Assembly: GCA_019894765.1 (NCBI GenBank)
Contig: JAGXNT010000049.1
Location: 1 to 64,000 of the forward strand
Source: Candidatus Heimdallarchaeota archaeon
GTDB taxonomy: Archaea; Asgardarchaeota; Heimdallarchaeia; JABLTI01
DNA: 64,000 nucleotides
Direction: 5' to 3'
Shown here: positions 63,144-64,000 of the stretch, piece by piece
Position numbering within the stretch: the stretch's first letter is position 1
Layout of the letters: each line of letters opens with the position of its first letter
Program-made: the position numbers and the translations under genes
The notes under the pieces: generated by a model
What the model was told of the DNA's origin: nothing
What the model saw: only the letters and a program-made list of their open reading frames with translations
The model's database searches: none

Positions 63144-64000
63144 ATGTCTAAAGAAGATTTTCAAGAAGAAAAAGCTCAAGCTGTATGCTCTGAATGTGGA
63201 TCATCTGATATCATCAGTGATTCAACAAGAGGAGAAAGAATTTGTACAAATTGTGGAGCAGTAATTGATGAACATATTATAGATGAAGGACCTGAATGGA
63301 GAGCCTTTACATCAGAAGAGAGAAACAAAAGAAGCAGAGTTGGTTCGCCAACATCTTTTGCAGTTCATGACAAAGGTTTAGCAACTCAAATAGGATGGGA
63401 AGACAGAGACGTCTATGGTAAAAAACTGTCACCAAGAAGAAGAGCTCAAATTTACAGATTAAGAAAATGGCAGATAAGAACAAGAGTACACTCATCAATG
63501 GATAGAAATTTGGCATATGCAATGAGTGAACTTGATAGATTGAGTTCCCAAATTGGTATACCAAGAACCGTGAAAGAAACCGCTGCAGTAATTTATCGAA
63601 AAGCAATTGAAAGACATCTAATTCGTGGAAGAAGTATTGAAGCAATGATAGCAGCAGCAGTTTATGCAGCAGCTAGAATTAGAAGAGTTCCAAGAACCTT
63701 AGATGAAATCGCTAAAAACAGCAGAATTTCCAAAAAAGAACTTGGTAGATGTTACAGGTTAATTATTCGGGAATTGCAAATTCGTATTCCATTAGCAAAT
63801 CCAAATGATTATATTATTCGATTTAGCGCTGAACTAAGATTATCTGGTCATACAGCACAAAGAGCAATAGAAATCATTGATCAAGCTAAGGAAAATGGAC
63901 TTACTGCAGGAAAAGATCCAACTGGATTAGCGGCTGCATCAATATATATAGCTGGAATTATCGAAGGCGAAAGAAGAACACAAAGAGAAATCGCGGAAAC
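63144..64000 (+). CDS. tfb: Transcription initiation factor B (TFB), cut by the window end
   Basis: The first 285 codons of a canonical TFB, starting at ATG 63144. The zinc ribbon has Cys15, Cys18, Cys34 and Cys37 (VCSECGS, ICTNCGA). The B-reader segment follows (IDEGPEWRAFTSEERNKRSR), then two cyclin folds (AMSELDRLSSQIGIPRTVKE and RFSAELRLSGHTAQRAIEII). It recruits RNA polymerase to TBP-bound promoters. Unlike the divergent TFB at 48596 it keeps the standard motifs. The final 30 or so residues are outside the window. Confidence 0.95.
   Translation, partial: MSKEDFQEEKAQAVCSECGSSDIISDSTRGERICTNCGAVIDEHIIDEGPEWRAFTSEERNKRSRVGSPTSFAVHDKGLATQIGWEDRDVYGKKLSPRRRAQIYRLRKWQIRTRVHSSMDRNLAYAMSELDRLSSQIGIPRTVKETAAVIYRKAIERHLIRGRSIEAMIAAAVYAAARIRRVPRTLDEIAKNSRISKKELGRCYRLIIRELQIRIPLANPNDYIIRFSAELRLSGHTAQRAIEIIDQAKENGLTAGKDPTGLAAASIYIAGIIEGERRTQREIAE

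Noticed and set aside
1..64000. CRISPR arrays, insertion sequences and transposases
   Set aside because: No regularly spaced repeats with unique spacers and no transposase-like product were seen. The palindrome array at 52.5-53.4 kb has irregular spacing.

Overview
This window comes from an A/T-rich archaeal chromosome, most likely an Asgard-type archaeon. The archaeal/eukaryote-like core is clear: ribosomal protein eS25, an MBF1-type factor, a canonical TFB plus a divergent TFB paralogue, a multi-OB replication protein A, HerA-Mre11-Rad50, Orc1/Cdc6, Nep1 and PAC2. The Asgard inference rests on an MIT-like domain protein with polyproline stretches, a JAMM/MPN protein, and a protein with a possible longin/DENN-like layout. 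Bacterial-type genes are mixed in: UvrC, endonuclease IV, and a PlsY, DegV/FakB and FakA-like fatty-acid cluster. No rRNA genes and no CRISPR arrays were seen.

Layout. 1-9.4 kb: the 5' half of a tRNA-Pro, a beta-propeller surface protein, a 7-TM protein, the MIT-like protein, eS25, JAMM protein, tRNA-Leu, an ABC ATPase, an Atg22/UMF1-like transporter, a small histone-fold candidate and MBF1. 9.4-21 kb: an unusual ABC ATPase fused to a long helical domain, with Gln in place of the catalytic Glu; an adenosine-type deaminase; a coiled-coil/proline-rich protein; herA-mre11-rad50; a GT-C type membrane protein. 21.3-23.6 kb: two paralogous 43-46 residue exported peptides flanking a 574-residue tandem winged-helix protein, with a shared ATGCAT-centred element before both peptide genes. 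23.6-26.4 kb: plsY, degV/fakB and fakA-like. 26.7-36 kb: nfo, the longin/DENN-like candidate operon, RPA, a small RHH regulator, a dolichol-kinase-like protein, HypD.

36-46 kb: Nep1, a large membrane-anchored HerA/VirB4-like ATPase, Orc1/Cdc6, an ArsR-like regulator, a 954-residue surface protein and PAC2. 45.5-50.2 kb: a Tad/archaellum-like pilus locus (two membrane platform proteins, a secretion ATPase, a divergent TFB and a Flp-like prepilin), then tRNA-Glu. 51.1-54.1 kb: a self-contained module of an AAA-type ATPase, an RHH protein, about 1.1 kb of gene-free A/T-rich DNA carrying repeated GTATTAC/GTAATAC palindromes, and a small helical protein. This is a candidate partition or replication locus. 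54-64 kb: HypF, a second tandem winged-helix protein related to the one at 21.6 kb, UvrC, an oligopeptide permease pair, and a canonical TFB cut by the window end.

The two most promising undescribed systems are the exported-peptide/regulator module at 21.3-23.6 kb and the ATPase/RHH/palindrome module at 51.1-54.1 kb. Everything here was read by eye. Family assignments rest on motifs, and no database search was possible.
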